Assembly (NCBI RefSeq): GCF_024679095.1 | Contig: NC_066571.1 | Span: forward strand, 1,259,561 to 1,323,560 | DNA: 64,000 nt | Direction of reading: 5' to 3' | From: Eriocheir sinensis | Taxonomy: Eukaryota > Arthropoda > Malacostraca > Decapoda > Varunidae | Shown: positions 1-13,339 of the stretch, one piece after another | Layout: each line of letters starts with the position of its first letter | How positions within the stretch are numbered: the first letter of the stretch is position 1 | The notes under the pieces: generated by a model | Told to the model about the DNA's origin: nothing | Databases searched by the model: none | The model's input: the letters and a program-made list of their open reading frames with translations, nothing else | Made by a program: the position numbers and the translations under genes

Positions 1-420
1 AATTTTGCCCATTCCCGTAACAATACGGCTCCCTCGCATGGCCCCACTGTCAACCTGGCAGGCTTAGTGCCTTGCAGTCCATCGCCAAGTGTGCTAAGTG
101 GCTATACAAACAATGTGCACATAACATACACAATAGGAATATATATACCTACATTTATTTGGTTCGTTGGCATTATTTTACGTTTTTTTTTATTTTCGCC
201 GCTTGTAACAGACTTTCGGCATTAACGGACTTCGTTCCCAACCAATTAGTCCGTTATATCGAGGGTTTACTGTACCTGTAGCTAGTCCTTGTTGTCGTTG
301 TCATATTGTCAGTAGTTAGGCTACTCTATAAATGAATAAATACACCTAGATGTGTACTGTTGTAGCTCTATATAGTTGTGCAATAAATCTGTAATCTATA
401 AAAAACACATCCACACACAG
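1..420. other. Unresolved non-repetitive sequence
   Basis: No recognisable gene or element. A TATA-like string lies near 325 and an AATAAA string near 382, but nothing ties them to a transcript. Confidence 0.3.
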
Positions 421-549
421 GATTTGAGAATGAGAGGCACATGGAGAACCTCTCCCCCTCAGCTCACCATCCACACACAGCCTCTGAGGGAGAGGAGGAG
501 AAAGAGCAACTTTCTTCCCCACTGCACCACAAAGCATTCACATCATCAG
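421..549 (+). CDS. Candidate internal exon, unknown acidic protein
   Basis: After a CACACAG acceptor-like site, one frame is open to a good donor (CAG then GTAAGA at 550). It reads FENERHMENLSPSAHH and continues through a Glu-rich stretch (SEGEEEKEQLSS). Ending on one base of a codon, it joins in phase to the open segment starting at 1019, which also follows an AG. The acceptor lacks a strong pyrimidine tract and I recognise no family. The case rests only on matching splice phases and coherent acidic composition on both sides. It could equally be chance or a decayed transposon gene. Confidence 0.2.
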
Positions 550-1018
550 GTAAGACAGTGATGCTGATAATAGTTAATACTAATACTTAAAATAATGATT
601 GTGTACATATTTTTTTTCCTTTTTTTTACCACTTTCTTTAGTCCCATAGTGCCATGTCTGTATATACAGCAACTCCTTGATTAATGTCTTTTCATTTAAT
701 GTCTATTGTTAAAACAGTGAGAAAATAATATGCAAATTGTTGTAAAATAAATATTCGTAAAGTGTATGACAGTCATTCAGAGATGTCTTACTGTACCAGC
801 CACAGAGTTATATGGCTATAGAGTGTGTCCCCTATCTACTGTATTGTAATGAGAGATGCCAGCACCCTAATGCTGTGACCAGTATGTATCTATCAGCAGA
901 TATCCGTAGATCCTCAACATCCGTGGGTGTTTGTTACCTAACCACCATGGATGTTGAGATTTGACTGCAATAATGATAAAATAATGATAAATTTTTCTCT
1001 ACCCCGACAAACCACCAG

Positions 1019-1191
1019 ATGACGAACTTAGTTCTGTCATCTCCGCCTTCGACTTCGAAGGATTTGATAGTGACGAGGAAGCAAGTGGTCTGGGAGCAAC
1101 AACACCTCAACAGTGGTCTGGGAGTGATAATACCTCTGCTGTGGTCTGGGAGCAACAACACCTTAGCAGTGACGATAGTGAAGATGGATGA
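1019..1191 (+). CDS. Candidate terminal exon, unknown acidic protein
   Basis: Begins after an AG at 1017-1018, preceded by a pyrimidine-rich tract, and closes a codon opened at 549. It reads DDELSSVISAFDFEGFDSDE, a Gln/Ser/Trp-rich middle with a repeated VWEQQH/QQWSGSD pattern, then SSDDSEDG and a TGA at 1189-1191. The acidic, Ser-rich composition resembles the disordered N-terminus of many piggyBac-type transposases, and a piggyBac-like remnant lies just downstream. No DDE core follows, so a transposase is only one reading. Confidence 0.22.
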
Positions 1192-1273
1192 AGTGGTGGA
1201 CATGCAAGGAAGCAAGTACACAGCAGCCTAGCTTTATTAACTCATACCATGTGATCTGACCCAGGTGGTTTAA

Positions 1274-2140
1274 TCCCTTGTGGCAGCCTGACCCGCCGGT
1301 GGTCGTTTTAATGCTAATTACGATCCTCCTAATTATCCAATATAGGATGCACTTATTAATATTTTTTTGTATTAATGATTCTCTTTCTATGGATAAGGCA
1401 TTAAAGAAAGATAATAAAAAGAATATTGTTTATTGACCATTAAACCATTTCAATTTTACCTTGAATTGAGACTATTATGAAATATAGTAAATTACATTTA
1501 TTTGTTTTTTTTTAACTTGAGTGGATGAAAATTAAATATTCCTCAAATATCTCCAATAATTTTCCATCATAGAGTGTAATATCAACAAAAAAAACTTCAT
1601 ATTTTCACAATGGGAAAAAAAAAAAATTCTTCCTGTTCACAACAAATAAGTATCCTTGGCTTGGAACACATAATGAATAAACAAAAGATGTGCATTCCCA
1701 TATTTTGAGTTCATTGTTCTCCCTTTGCATGATATTAGCCATGATGTTTCACAGTGAATCAATCCAGGCACATGAATGGACTACCCTCACAGCCAACACA
1801 AAAGGTTGACACTTTCTTTGCTCTTTTTGCTGCAATTTTCCATCCTTCGTTCAATGAGTCATAATTTGAAGATGAACTGTAGGATTCACCACAAGAATCT
1901 TCATCACCAGAGCCATGTTCTGGTATGACACTTTTCGCCTTCTTCGCGGTAGACAAATTGATGGGTTCCATTACCAGTAAAAAAATACAAGTAGAATTTG
2001 GTTGATTTACTGTATTGTAAGACAATCAGTTGAACAATTGTAATAACAAATCATATACAGTAGCTTATATTCATTCATATGCACAGAAAAGCCATCTTGA
2101 TGGCCTGCCCCAAAATGGGTCAGGCCACAACAGATTCATA
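1274..2140. mobile_element. Degenerate piggyBac-like element
   Basis: A TTAA at 1270-1273 precedes TCCCTTGTGGCAGCCTGACC. Near 2110-2134 the opposite end reads GTTGTGGCCTGACCC on the other strand, a matching but decayed terminal inverted repeat. The right TTAA is lost. The inside holds A/T-rich sequence and, on the minus strand, a transposase-like C-terminal tail. Boundaries are approximate. Confidence 0.35.
1759..1974 (-). pseudogene. piggyBac-type transposase C-terminus, remnant
   Basis: The minus-strand frame reads MEPINLSTAKKAKSV, an acidic Ser-rich stretch, then VSTFCVGCEGSPFMCLD and a TGA. After the TGA the same frame continues FTVKHHG. The spacing C-x2-C, then M-C-L-x-x-F with a following H, fits the Cys/His cluster that closes many piggyBac-type transposases, if the TGA replaced a Cys codon. 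No DDE core remains in the 200 bases upstream. The call rests on this short motif and its position inside a TTAA-bounded repeat. Confidence 0.3.
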
Positions 2141-3285
2141 AAACATTATATTGTTGCGGCCTGCCCCTATGTGGGTCAGAGGGTCATCCCACTGGTGGCA
2201 GACAGCTCGATTTGTCTAGAATCGGCGACAAAATTCTAGTTTTGTCCGTTAATCAGCGGGTGTGGGCGCTTGTTGGAAACCACTTGCGACCGCTTGACAA
2301 TCTCCGATTGTCTGCTATTCGGCTCGACTGTCCCTTCTTTTTTAAAAAAAGGAACGGGAAAATCAGCCACCGATGAACTGCAATAGTCGGTGACATATGG
2401 CGATTGTGATCCGCGACAAAAGGCGACAGTCGGAGTTAGTCAGCAACAAAGTCATTCTAATCGGCGACCATAGCCAATAGCCGCCGATACGTAGTTTTGA
2501 GAACAAATTTAAACCTGTTGCCAAGTGTTGCCGGCGTGTTGCAGGCTGTCGGCGGCATGTTGCCACCCAGTTTTCACAAGTCGGCAATACTGCTATTGTC
2601 ATGCCACAGACACGTTAAATTTGTGTCGCCTACTGTCCCAGACTGTCGCAGATTATGACCAGCGTCAGTCGGTGATGGGACATAATATACAAGTTTAATC
2701 CTGTTTTGGCCGCCACCAGTTGCACAGTAGGCGGCTGTTGGAAACTTGCCGCCGGCTGTTGCAGGCAGTTGTCGCCAAGGGTCGGCGCCATGGCTGGTGC
2801 CGCAAGATGTCTGTGACAATTTTGCCTTGGCCAAAGAAATCACCGATGACGACAATTGTTGCAGAGAGCCCGAGATAGGCCGAGACCATGCCGCCGACAC
2901 CTTGCGACTTGGTTTGCAACATCTCGAGACACTTTGCAACCTTGAAAATCGGGGGCTGTCGCAAGGTGTCTGCCGCCTGTGGGATGACCGTCTCAGGCTT
3001 TCTGCCAGGCGCAATTACGCTCTACAAGCCTCAAGCATAACACCCACCTCCTCTCTGTCCAGTGGCTACCGGCAATCTGGAAATATTCACATTTAAATCA
3101 TCACAACATCGTGGCGACAGGGTTGCTGCCAGCCGCAAGAGCAAGATATGAGTTAAGGGGATACTAAACATTTAGTGCTAAAATAAAAACTATTCAGTGT
3201 TAAGAGCTGATATTTTCAAGATAAATTAGACGCTGTAATTGCTTAGTTGTGTTTGAACAAGAAAGTTCTGCCGTATTACATCCTG
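2141..3285. other. Quasi-repetitive GTCGCCG-rich stretch
   Basis: Overlapping variants of TCGGCGAC, GTTGCCGCC and TGTCGCAGA recur on both strands, giving local inverted repeats but no clear unit, terminal repeat or reading frame. The open frames show low-complexity composition. Probably a decayed foldback transposon; superfamily unknown. Confidence 0.35.
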
Positions 3286-3288
3286 AAG

Positions 3289-3388
<100 letters not shown>

Positions 3389-3619
3389 TCACCCCCGTTC
3401 GCGGTCTCACCCATCAGCGGTTTAGCGTATTCATGATCAACTAATTGTGACCCCCGCTTATCTGTGGCCCCAGTTTGGCGTGTCTGTGGATTGACGCTAA
3501 ATAGGAAGGCAGAGAGGAGGAGGAAGGCAGAGGAGGGGAAGGAGGAGGAGGAAGGCAGAGGAGGGAGGGAGGGAGGCAGAGGAGGGGAAGAGAGGAGGGA
3601 GGCGGGGCAATGGACGTTA

Positions 3620-4247
3620 AGGCGGTGTCACACTAGCACTTTTTCCGTCGGTTAATGCGATTTCCGTCGATTTTTCATCGTTCCGCATGAACTTATCGCA
3701 TGAATTTGTCAGACGATCAGGATCGTTTCCGCCTGCAAATTTCCGCCTTTGTTTACATTTCCAAGACCAAGACCGAGACTTTCCGCGTGGCTTCAACCTG
3801 TCTCAAACGCTCTCCTGCAGTGACAGCCTTCCTCATCCTGGTGTCATTTCTGGCAATAAGAGAGGTCACTAACTCCAGAAGTCTGTGGTACTGGCTTTTG
3901 TCCAACCTGATCCAATTCTTCAGAGTCTCATGATCCTCTAAACTCAGCTCTTTTAACAGCCTGTGGTACACACTTTATCTTTCGGCAGGCCAACCATGCG
4001 CGCATCCATGCACGCTTTTTGGCTTGTTTAGCTCGTCTAAGTCTCACAATACACAGTATTAGGTTCAGAGCAGCGTATCTTTGCCGCAGCGTGGACTCCA
4101 TGTTTGTCTACATTCCCATGGTCTGTGCCGACGGAAAGTTTCAGACGAAACACCGTTAGTGTGTGACAGGCCGCAGCCAAGATATCGACGATTTTCAGAA
4201 AAACGACGGAAAAAGTTGACGGAAAAAGTGCTAGTGTGACACCGCCT
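3620..4247 (-). mobile_element. PIF/Harbinger-type element, internally deleted
   Basis: The termini are AGGCGGTGTCACACTAGCAC and its near-perfect reverse complement, each followed by a shared CTTTTTCCGTC. A 3-bp TTA flanks both sides (3617-3619 and 4248-4250), the duplication typical of PIF/Harbinger. The element carries the start of a transposase on its minus strand. At 628 bp it is far shorter than an autonomous copy. Confidence 0.8.
3753..3971 (-). pseudogene. Harbinger-type transposase N-terminal fragment
   Basis: The frame includes LLKELSLEDHETLKNWIRL, then QYHRLLELVTSLI and NDTRMRKAVTAGERLRQ. This is the layout upstream of the DDE domain in Harbinger transposases: a 'LL.EL..ED...F.N..R' block, then 'LL..V.p.I...DT..R.ai..geRL'. 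The expected 'L..LATG.s' continuation and the catalytic core are absent. Its position between Harbinger-type termini with a TTA duplication supports the assignment. Confidence 0.6.
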
Positions 4248-4575
4248 TTAGGTTGCTCCTGAGTGACGTCACGGTTGAACTGTGACGTCATGCTCTATTG
4301 GCCAGCAGCTCACTCAGGGACGACTGCTATTGGTCGAGATTTTCTCATAGCAACATTATCGTAAAAAAAAAAATTCACGCGCCGCCACACTGCAGTGTTG
4401 CCAGATTGGGCTACTTATCTAAATTGGGCTACTTTTGAACGGAAAAACATGTTTTATATGATGTGTCAGAGGTGACTTCCCCAAATGCATATTTTCCCAT
4501 AGGCTTATAGTCCCGCCGTTCGCGGTTTCGCGCATCGCGCGAAGTCCCAGACGAAATACCCTTGACGGCGGGGAT

Positions 4576-4683
<108 letters not shown>

Positions 4684-4705
4684 ATTCATTTTTTTTTTTT
4701 TTTTT

Positions 4706-5556
4706 TAATCTTCGCCTGTGGCGCCTGTAGGCTTGTTTTTTTGAGGGGCCTGATGGTATGGCCCAGTCCGTTGTGGCGCAGGCCAGTGTTTAAACAGGTA
4801 ACTCGATTTATGCGAGTTTGGTTTACACGTTTTTTAAATAACGCGTGGTCCAAAATCCAAATAAATTATTAATTTACATGTTTTTTTCACTTATACGTGA
4901 TATTTTATGGAGTGACCCCCAGATGTCTCACGCAACTGGACTCACACAGCTGAGCTCAGTTCTTCCTGCGCGCCACTTGAACAACAATACGTACAGTTCC
5001 CACGCTGCCACGCTATTCAACAATAGAGGTGGGCAGGTACTGGTACCAGCTATATGGTACGGTACCGGTACCAGACTGCTCGATACCGGTACCAATACTA
5101 TCCAGTCGCTCATGGTGTCCCTCATTTCTTCCTTACACGAGTGAGGCCGAGACTGAGTGCCTGAGTGGATATCTCGGTGATATGGATATTCTCTCTCTCT
5201 CTCTCTCTCCACTGAATGAAGTGAATATTTATTTTTCAACAGAAACCTACCTCTTGTTTGATTTACATTGTTTTTGATTTACGCGACCTCTTCAAGGACA
5301 CAATACTCACATAAATCGAGAGTTAGCTGTAGTGGCGCCATCTTGCATTGGCTCATGCTGCCCTCCTGGAGCTCATCTTTAATCCTAGAATCTAGAGTCT
5401 GGGTTCATAGGTGGTCTTCTGGACAGCATGTGGGTAGTTTTAAGCCACTTGGCGGCGGCTGAAAAATCCCAGCTTGGTGGCACCGGGCGGGGATTGAACT
5501 CGCGCCGTCCCAAACGTGGTGCCGTCATGCTATCCACTCAGCCACTGACTCCCCTT
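4706..5556 (-). mobile_element. tRNA-headed SINE (family C) split by a transposon
   Basis: Minus-strand 5556-5331 begins GTCAGTGGCTGAGTGGATAG and contains GAGTTCAATCC, a tRNA-like B box. It then shares a body (TACCCACATGCTGTCC, GGGCAGCATGAGCCA) with copies at 53762-54115 and 63437-63775. The 3' part of the same copy is at 4790-4706. A Tigger-type element (4795-5329) separates the halves. The uninterrupted sibling near 53990 shows the empty site, ACTATAAACAC. Confidence 0.75.
4795..5329. mobile_element. Tigger/pogo-type MITE, copy 1 of 3
   Basis: Ends are CAGGTAACTCGATTTATGCG and, on the minus strand, CAGCTAACTCTCGATTTATG, at a TA target. The body has a GGTACC/CCGGTACC-rich patch near 5035-5090 and a short (CT)n near 5191-5208. 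Two relatives, at 9072-10198 and 51111-52118, share the whole body. Confidence 0.75.
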
Positions 5557-5564
5557 AATATTCT

Positions 5565-5815
<251 letters not shown>

Positions 5816-5816
5816 A

Positions 5817-6850
5817 TTAAAAGTGATTGTCAGTTCAGCGTTGATTATTTTCTTTAGGATGTTCTCTTTTTGTCTAAGGAGTGTCTTATTCTCTTTAGGG
5901 AGTTTGTTGATGGTATCCCCGTAGGATATCATCTGCGTAGCCAGATCGCGATTTCGGGTCCTGGACCCTTCTTCAGTGGCGTTGGGAGTGAGTGTGTCCA
6001 TCTCGAGGTGTGAGAGGAGAATGACTGGGTGTCCGCGCGGGGCTGCCTTTATACGGCTGGCTCCCCGGGGTTCCTCGCTGCCTCGGCTCCTGATTGGCTG
6101 AGCGTTGCCGGCTGGTCACCTTTCCTCATGCTTGGAAGAGCCTGCAGATCTTGTTGTTGGATGTTAAGATTTGGCTCCATATCCTTGATGTACAACGCTT
6201 CTAAGATGGGCAGGCGTCTGTAGTCGTTGCATGTTGTAATTATTTCGGTATTTTCTTCTAGAGTTTTTCTTGTAAGTTTCGTCTTATGTACTTGCTCAGT
6301 GTGGGTCTTGGGCGCTCCTGATGCAAGGTGATAGCTGAGTCGTCTGCTTAATCTCAGTGTCGTCATGCCGATATAGGTTGATTGAAGGGCTGCACAGTTC
6401 CCTTGGTTGCAAGTGAACCTATATACAACATGTGACTGTTGAGTATTCTTTTTGTCGACTGCTGGGCTGTTTAAGTGGAGATGGCTGGTATTCTTACTTC
6501 TGTAGTAGATGGTGAGGCTTATTTTCTTTTCTTGGTTGGTGGGAGTGACGTTTTTCTTGACGATTTGGCGCATTATACGCTCGTCTTCTTTGTAGCTTTT
6601 GGAGAAGTGTGCTTTATAGTAGAGTTTGATGGGCTCGTTCTTCTCCGCCGTGTCTTCTTTTTCACAGTACCATTTGTCCACGGTCTTCTTAACTTGTTGA
6701 CTCAGCTATCACCTTGCATCAGGAGCGCCCAAGACCCACACTGAGCAAGTACATAAGACGAAACTTACAAGAAAAACTCTAGAAGAAAATACCGAAATAA
6801 TTACAACATCCTAAAGAAAATAATCAACTGAACTGACAATCACTTTTAAT
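5817..6850 (-). mobile_element. Penelope-like element with inverted partial copy
   Basis: The minus strand carries the 3' part of a Penelope-like retroelement (endonuclease frame at 6702-6049 plus 3' sequence down to 5817). The plus strand at 6703-6811 is the reverse complement of 6229-6338, and 6811-6850 is the reverse complement of 5817-5857, so a second, internally deleted copy lies head-on. (TA)n arrays sit at both outer ends. Confidence 0.75.
6049..6702 (-). pseudogene. Penelope-like GIY-YIG endonuclease, 5'-truncated
   Basis: The 210-residue open frame from 6681 is the C-terminal part of a Penelope-like polyprotein. HVVYRFTC precedes the STYIGMTTLRLSRRL core (YIG at residues 103-105). 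C91, C96, H118 and H127 match the CCHH pattern known around this domain. LEALYIKDMEPNLN at 160-173 supplies the conserved Glu and the P-x-L-N end. A basic, Lys-rich linker precedes the domain. The reverse transcriptase is absent because the inverted partial copy begins at about 6703. The frame shows no stop, so the insertion is probably fairly young, but it cannot be autonomous. Confidence 0.8.
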
Positions 6851-6884
6851 GAAACATGTTCTGAGAAAATCTCCTGCCCATTTA

Positions 6885-6888
<4 letters not shown>

Positions 6889-6976
<88 letters not shown>
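6889..6976. repeat. (TA)n microsatellite
   Basis: TA repeats between the Penelope block and the Tigger-type element at 6984. Confidence 0.97.
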
Positions 6977-6979
<3 letters not shown>

Positions 6980-6983
6980 AGTA

Positions 6984-8009
6984 CAGTGGTCCCTCGTCTA
7001 TAGCGGGGTATAGGTTCCAGAACCCCCCGCGATAGGTGAAAATCCGCGAAGTAGTGACCTTTTTTTTTTTTGTTTTTTTTTTTTTGTATATATTATATTT
7101 TATATATATTATTTATATAAGCATGCATATTTGTGAATCTTGCCCCAGCCCATTTGAACACGGTCACCCAACCACTAGCTTCTCAAGAAAGATTCAAAGT
7201 CGGCTACATTTCACAGGAAACTCATTGAAATTCTAGTCAGAAACTCAGTCACCAGCATGTCGGTTAATTTATCGTGAGGTCGGTAAGTTGTGGTCACAAA
7301 AAGAAGAAGAGCATATCAGCTGGATTGGTTCAGTAGCTATCCATGTGTTTATTCCAGTACCACAAAGAGTTCCACAAAACTAGATAAGCTTGGAGTAATC
7401 ATGTTGAGCAGGTTTTGGACTTAAGTCTTGTCCAAGTGTAGCCACTGCCTCATCCTGTCTGGGTCCTCACTGCCAAGTTCTCATACCATTAACGGTAGCA
7501 AGCTGTAACACACTCTCCCTTTGTCTCCGAGCTAACCACTCACGAACCAACAAATGTTACGGTCGCTGAGCCAATCAGCGCCCAGGATACAGAACACAGT
7601 GCTCTGGTTGGTCGCCTCCCATCCATCAGCCAATAGTGTGCCGTGTACGATCTCACGTGGGCAAACTAGCTCAAGCAAAAGCAGCCGTAGCTGTGTTTTC
7701 CATCTGTGCGAGTGTTTGTCTACTCATCTGCTGTACGCTATGTATTTTATTTTGATTTAATATTCTTTTAATGTTATAATTAATATTTTTTTATTATTTT
7801 ATATTGTTTTCAAGTTTTTAGGCTAGAAAATGCTTATTTTACTGCAACAATAATGAAAATAATAAATATATAAAAATACCTCTATACTGCAAAATCAATC
7901 CCGTGATATAACAAAAAATCCGCGATACAAAATTAGATTTATACAATTTAAGAATCCGCGATACAGTGAGACCGTGAAAAGTGAACCGCGATATGGCAAG
8001 GGATGACTG
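6984..8009. mobile_element. Tigger/pogo-type MITE, about 1.0 kb
   Basis: Left end CAGTGGTCCCTCGTCTATAG. Right end on the minus strand CAGTCATCCCTTGCCATATC, both continuing into CGG. TA flanks both sides (6982-6983, 8010-8011). Subterminal CCGCGATA motifs recur near both ends. The interior encodes nothing recognisable. Confidence 0.75.
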
Positions 8010-8019
8010 TACATATATA

Positions 8020-10196
<2,177 letters not shown>

Positions 10197-10198
<2 letters not shown>

Positions 10199-10735
10199 CC
10201 TTAAAATAACCAAAACTCCTCTGAAAGCCTTAACAGAGCCATGTTTTTAGGTTCATGGTACGGAAGAAGGGTTAAACTACCACCAGGGTCACAAAACTAC
10301 CCCTTAAAATAACCAAAACTCCTATGAAAAGCCTTAACAGAGCCGTGTTTTTTGGTTCATGGTACGGAAGAAAGGTTAAACTACCACCAGGGTAGGGGAC
10401 TTCTTGGTGCAGTGGTTAGCACACTCGGCTCACAACCAAGAGAGCCCGGGTTCGATTCCCGGGCGGAGTGGAAAAATTTGGGCGGCTTTTCCGATACCCT
10501 ACGCCCCTGTTCACCCAGCAGTGAATGGGTACCAGATATTAATCGGGGGTTGTGTCCCATCTCCTGGGGTCTGTTCCCTTCTCCCATAATTCCTTCCCCT
10601 TCTGTCTCTCTCCGGCATATGACCACAGATGTTGCGCCGACTAAACAAAACTTTCCAAACTTTCCAACCACCAGGGTCACAAAACTATCCCTTAAAACAA
10701 CCAAAACTCCTCTGAAACCCTTGTCAGATGTGTGT
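10197..10735 (+). repeat. 103-bp satellite units, interrupted by a SINE
   Basis: Two units (from 10197 and 10300) of the satellite that forms the large array at 13340-14430. A third, partial unit resumes at 10668 after the SINE. Shared strings: GGTTCATGGTACGGAAGAA, ACTACCACCAGGGTCACAA. Confidence 0.85.
10394..10668 (+). mobile_element. tRNA-headed SINE (family A)
   Basis: The head GTGCAGTGGTTAGCACACTC (A box) and GGTTCGATTCCCGGGCG (B box) form a tRNA-like RNA polymerase III promoter. The body reads GGCGGCTTTTCCGATACCC and ends CAAAACTTTCCAAACTTTCC. ACCACCAGGG is found on both sides, a target duplication within the satellite. Confidence 0.85.
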
Positions 10736-11162
10736 GCTGGCTCTTTTCATGTTGCCTATAGCGCCAGGAGGCTAATTCATACGGCAACATGTTTATAATA
10801 ATATGGTCCATAGACTTGAGTATATGCCCTTGACTGAACCCCAGACGAAGCAGGATCTTGTGGCCATCAGAAGGTGGTGCCTGCACAGTGCCCTGCTTTT
10901 GGTGACATGTTGTGAGGGCATTCAAGTGTAGGAAGTCCTGCTGTGTCACTGGGAAACTGGTTACCAGAGCAGTTTTTGTGGCCTCCATGTAGCTGTGCCC
11001 TGGGACCACCAGGTAGACATGGCCACCTCAGACAGGCAGACAGGCAGGGTGAAGCTCCCGTGGGTACATTCAGCCAAAACTTATCCAACACTGTAAGGCA
11101 TTCTGAGATACGCAGGCCAACAATTTTGAGACACTTCTCCCTGTGTAGAACGTGGTAGCCCT
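10736..11162. other. Unresolved sequence
   Basis: Nothing recognisable; open frames are short and have no family resemblance. Confidence 0.3.
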
Positions 11163-11425
11163 GGGGGCTTCATAGTGCAGTGGTTAGCACACTCGGCTCA
11201 CAACCGAGAGAGCCCAGGTTCGATTCCCGGGCGGAGTGGAAAAAATTAGGCGGCTTTTCCAATACCCTACGCCCCTGTCCATCCAGCAGTGTACCAGGTA
11301 TTAATTGGGGGTTGTGTCCCATCTCCTGGGGTCTGTTCCCCTCTCCTGTAATTCCTTCCCCTTCTGTCTCCCTCCGGCATATGACCATAGATGTTGCGCC
11401 CACTAAACAAAACTTTCCAGACTCC
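11163..11425 (+). mobile_element. tRNA-headed SINE (family A)
   Basis: Same head, body and CAAAACTTTCCAGAC end as the copy at 10394. GTGKTAGCCCT (K is G or T) flanks both sides, an 11-bp imperfect target duplication. Confidence 0.85.
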
Positions 11426-11976
11426 GTGTTAGCCCTGTGTACCCAAGCTCAATGAAGGAGAGAGGTGCCAGTGATTCAGGATCACATGTGCACTGATGAG
11501 CCTTGTCTAGGTAATGCATTGCTCATATGCTGTAAATACATCGTTGAACTAAGCATACTGTAATAATTGGTTGTGGTGATAATTCTTGACCGTAAGGGTG
11601 CTTGTTCGTATGCAAGATGTCATTCTGGTGCTAACTAACTCAGCTCCGAGTCACTGACATTAGGTCGTCAATGCATTACAGAGATTATTGACAATTGTTA
11701 TGAGACTGTGCTGTGGATGCAATTATTTTGTCAGCCATTCCACTCAGGACATTGATCGCTGTTCTGAGACGCTGCCGACTCTCACATCAGTTATTCCTAA
11801 ATGCCACAAAAGAGGAAAATGTGTTCTCGGGAGTAGTTTTTAGAGTTATCGGTACAGAAGCCATGTCAGACTCCCACCAGGGTCAAAACACTAGCCATGG
11901 AAAGGCCCACAACTCCTAGCAAAGCCATGTTAAGTGTGTGTGTGTGTGTGTGTGTGCTTGGGTGCAGAAACCTATG
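11426..11976. other. Unresolved sequence ending in a satellite unit
   Basis: No gene or element recognised to about 11860. Then one degraded satellite unit (CCCACCAGGGTCAAAACACT, CCCACAACTCCTAGCAAAGC) and a (TG)n run at 11935-11956. Confidence 0.4.
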
Positions 11977-11984
11977 ATAACATG

Positions 11985-12826
11985 TAGGGATGTACCGATG
12001 TATCGGTATGGGTGGTATCGGCACATTTTAAGAGTATCGGTATCGGCTGGTTTTCTGCCAATACCGTTACCGATACTTGAAGGAGTTTTGTACATGGCAT
12101 GTCACTCGCAAATAATTTTGTTCAACAGAAATTGGATTTTGTAAATTGTTGAAAAAATATTATAAAACTGTAATTATCCAGTATCGTGATACTACCAAGT
12201 ATGGAATTTCCCACGATTTAATTTTCATCACTTTAAACGATAAGATTCATATTACTTTGAATACAAACATATAATACTTGGTACACAGTATAGCCTTTGG
12301 TACCGCAGACACGTACAATACAGGTTTAGTAGCTTCAGCGCGGGATTGGCGGAGCCCCTCCGCTCACCTCATTTGCCTGCCTCAGTCAGTCAGACAGTCA
12401 CGCTGCCAGGGCTGCCTAAATGTACGGTAAAGCTAACCTTGCTGAGTCAACTAGACCTTACCAGGCGCCTCCTCCCTCGCCCCTTGTCATGGGGGTGGGT
12501 TTTAACACTTGGGTTAACTGCTGCCTCGCCGTGCCGTATAGGGTCAGTATGTGCCTCCGTGGTGCAGTGGTCAGCACGTCTGGCTACGGATCTATGGACA
12601 CCTTTTTTTCAGGCCACCGCTGGCTACTTTCTTTTTTTCTTCCCTTCTATGGTGGAACAACGAGTAGTGGGTCTTTTTTTTTTCTTAACATTTGATATTG
12701 CCTTTTAGCTGCTGGAATTGTATGAAAAAATTAATGCACAGGTATCGGTCAAATATTGGGGTATCGGTATCGGTCAAATATTGGGGTATCGGTATCGGTC
12801 AAAATTTTGGTATCGGTACATCCCTA
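11985..12826. mobile_element. hAT-type MITE with 8-bp target duplication
   Basis: Termini TAGGGATGTACCGATGTATC and, on the minus strand, TAGGGATGTACCGATACCAA are typical hAT ends. ATAACATG is exactly duplicated on both sides (11977-11984, 12827-12834). Subterminal GGTATCGGTATCGGTCAAA repeats lie near the right end. A tRNA-headed SINE fragment (GTGCCTCCGTGGTGCAGTGG, 12549 on) is nested inside. No transposase frame remains. Confidence 0.88.
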
Positions 12827-12834
12827 ATAACATG

Positions 12835-13339
12835 GACCATTCTCAGGCAGTTTAGATGCTGGGGCTGACCTCATCCTTATTTAACTGAGTCAATGATAAC
12901 TCTAGGTGGTGGTTTAGAAGCATAATTGCCAGTAAAAGTATACAGAATTATAATATCTGCCAAAATTAATACGTAAAGCACATACTGCACCAGCGTGGAT
13001 AGCTATACGATATATGAGGGTGATAGGTATCTATTTAATAATGAGTGTATGCACCCATGCTGTGATTACACTTAAAAATCTGCTGCAAGGCTTTGAGGCC
13101 TGTCACTAGTGGAGCCTGTGGCCACATGTCTGCAGACCCATTCATACGTTAGAGATGGACACACCAGTCGGCTGTGCTATTTGATGATAACTGAGGCCTT
13201 CACCGTCAAGGATAATGATGACTTTGTGCTGGTCTAGTGGGGTCTACATTGCCACCAACTTGAGCATGACTTTGGTAAGACAGTTTTGCTTCTTACATCA
13301 GCTATTTATAAAGGCCAAAGAGGGGATCAGTTGGGTTGC
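12835..13339. other. Unresolved sequence
   Basis: Non-repetitive by eye; no gene signal. Confidence 0.3.

Noticed and set aside
10404..10480. tRNA gene with clear A and B boxes
   Set aside because: The same head recurs with the same long body at 11163, 25521 (minus) and 49216 (minus), two of them with target duplications. These are SINEs, not tRNA genes.
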